Assembly: GCA_009926195.1 (NCBI GenBank)
Contig: RFPK01000152.1
Span: 1-5,171, forward strand
Length of the DNA: 5,171 nucleotides
Origin: Synechococcaceae bacterium WB4_1_0192
GTDB taxonomy: Bacteria; Cyanobacteriota; Cyanobacteriia; PCC-6307; Cyanobiaceae
Direction: 5' to 3'
Of this stretch, positions 4,414-5,171 are shown piece by piece. The translations under genes were made by a program, and so were the position numbers. Positions within the stretch are counted from its first letter, which is position 1, and every line of letters begins with the position of its first letter. The notes beneath the pieces are model-generated. The model saw nothing but the letters and a program-made list of their open reading frames with translations. It made no database searches and was not told the origin of the DNA.

Positions 4414-5171
4414 ATGCGCGATCTCTGTCCAGCCCTGGCCAACAAGGCCTACTTCAACTACGGGGGGCAGGGCCCCCTGCCAACGCCCTCCCTGGAGGCG
4501 ATCGTCGCCAGCTGGCGCACCATTCAGAAGCTGGGGCCGTTCAGCACGGCGGTCTGGCCCTTCGTCGAGGCTGAAACCAGCCGGGTGCGCAATGCCCTGG
4601 CGGCCCTGTGCGGTGTCCCGTCCCATCGTCTCGCTCTCACCGAGAACGTCACCAGCGGCTGTGTACTGCCGCTGTGGGGCCTGCCCTGGCAGCCCGGCGA
4701 TGAGCTGTTGATCTCCGACTGCGAACATCCCGGTGTGGTGGCGGCCTGCCGCGAATTGGCCCGTCGCGAGGGGTTGCGGATCAGCACCCTGCCGGTCCTG
4801 GAGCTGTGCCGCCGCACACCCACGGCCTGGCTGGATGCGGCGATCCTGGCCACCCTCGAGCGCCACCTCAACGCGGAGACGCGTCTGGTCGTGCTGTCCC
4901 ATCTGCTCTGGAACAGCGGTGCGTTGATGCCGATCGCGGCGGTCGCGCAGCGACTTCAGGCCCATCCCCGCCAGCCCTGGCTTCTGGTGGATGCCGCCCA
5001 ATCGCTCGGCAGTGTGCCGGTGCAGCAGGCCGCTGACGCTGCCGACATCTACGCCTTCACCGGCCACAAATGGTGTTGCGGGCCGGAGGGACTGGGGGGT
5101 GTGGTCTGCTCGGAGCGCCTGTTGGAGCAGGCGCAGCCCACCCTGGTGGGATGGCGCAGCCTGCGCCATGA
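4414..5171 (+). CDS. Class V PLP enzyme, L-cysteine/cystine C-S lyase (C-DES)-like, 3' end cut
   Basis: This soluble PLP enzyme of the aminotransferase class V/NifS fold closely resembles the Synechocystis lyase C-DES. That enzyme cleaves cystine (and cysteine) to pyruvate, ammonia and a persulfide or sulfide, and can supply sulfur for iron-sulfur clusters in vitro. Shared landmarks in the 252 visible residues are LANKAYFNYGGQGPLPT near the N-terminus, TENVTSG (76-82), DCEHPG (102-107, His105 expected to stack on the PLP ring) and LSHLLWNSG (161-169). VDAAQS follows, with Asp193 binding the pyridine nitrogen and Gln196. Next come FTGHKW, with the Schiff-base Lys219, and VGWRS (245-249). About a third of the usual 390 residues is beyond the window. 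ATG 4414 is preceded by GAAGG at short spacing; an in-frame TTG at 4393 is a weaker option. A desulfurase or another C-S lyase activity remains possible. Confidence 0.93.
   Translation, partial: MRDLCPALANKAYFNYGGQGPLPTPSLEAIVASWRTIQKLGPFSTAVWPFVEAETSRVRNALAALCGVPSHRLALTENVTSGCVLPLWGLPWQPGDELLISDCEHPGVVAACRELARREGLRISTLPVLELCRRTPTAWLDAAILATLERHLNAETRLVVLSHLLWNSGALMPIAAVAQRLQAHPRQPWLLVDAAQSLGSVPVQQAADAADIYAFTGHKWCCGPEGLGGVVCSERLLEQAQPTLVGWRSLRH

Noticed and set aside
3690..4445. 251-codon minus-strand frame over the small membrane protein and the intergenic region
   Set aside because: It crosses the palindrome, the hairpin and the 39-residue gene, and its composition is random-like (Arg, Gly, Ser), unlike the clean helices in the frame I accept at 3713-4024.
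4282..5169. 295-codon minus-strand frame opposite the lyase gene
   Set aside because: The plus strand carries an unmistakable C-DES-like enzyme with all catalytic motifs in frame; the antisense frame has no recognisable features.

Overview
The window reads as GC-rich chromosome of an alpha-cyanobacterium, most likely of the Synechococcus/Cyanobium group. The strongest pointers are an ssrA (tmRNA) gene in the permuted two-piece arrangement, with a tag peptide of the marine Synechococcus/Prochlorococcus type, and a class V PLP enzyme that closely resembles the cyanobacterial L-cysteine/cystine C-S lyase. The taxonomic call comes from recalled family knowledge, not from a search.

Layout. Bases 1-324 (minus) hold the N-terminal ATPase part of the SMC chromosome-condensation protein, cut by the window edge. 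Divergent to it is a two-gene plus-strand unit. It consists of a 48-residue microprotein (425-571) overlapping by ATGA a DUF1469/phage-holin-superfamily-III membrane protein (568-972), an arrangement like enterobacterial yqjD-yqjE. A complete CPA1-type cation:proton antiporter (938-2278, minus) converges on the holin-family gene and overlaps its 3' end by 35 bp. Upstream of the antiporter on the same strand is a THUMP-domain rRNA methyltransferase of the RlmL type (2339-3321). It is interrupted by an internal deletion of about 55 codons that also shifts the frame.

Divergent to the methyltransferase is the permuted tmRNA locus (about 3384-3636, plus): acceptor piece first, a 33-nt intervening segment with a hairpin, then the coding piece encoding the tag ANNIVRFSRQTAPVAA. 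A small three-helix membrane protein (3713-4024, minus) follows. A 208-bp divergent intergenic region then carries a palindrome, three 8-bp repeats at exactly 10-bp pitch, and a 17-bp nested hairpin. It leads into a 39-residue single-pass membrane microprotein (4233-4352, plus). The window ends inside the C-DES-like lyase gene (4414 onward, plus).

Functionally this is mostly core genome: chromosome segregation, ion homeostasis, rRNA modification, ribosome rescue and cysteine sulfur metabolism. I see no insertion sequences, CRISPR arrays, phage genes (the holin-family name is a family label only) or tRNAs. The least explained parts are the structured leader of the 39-residue gene and the broken methyltransferase.
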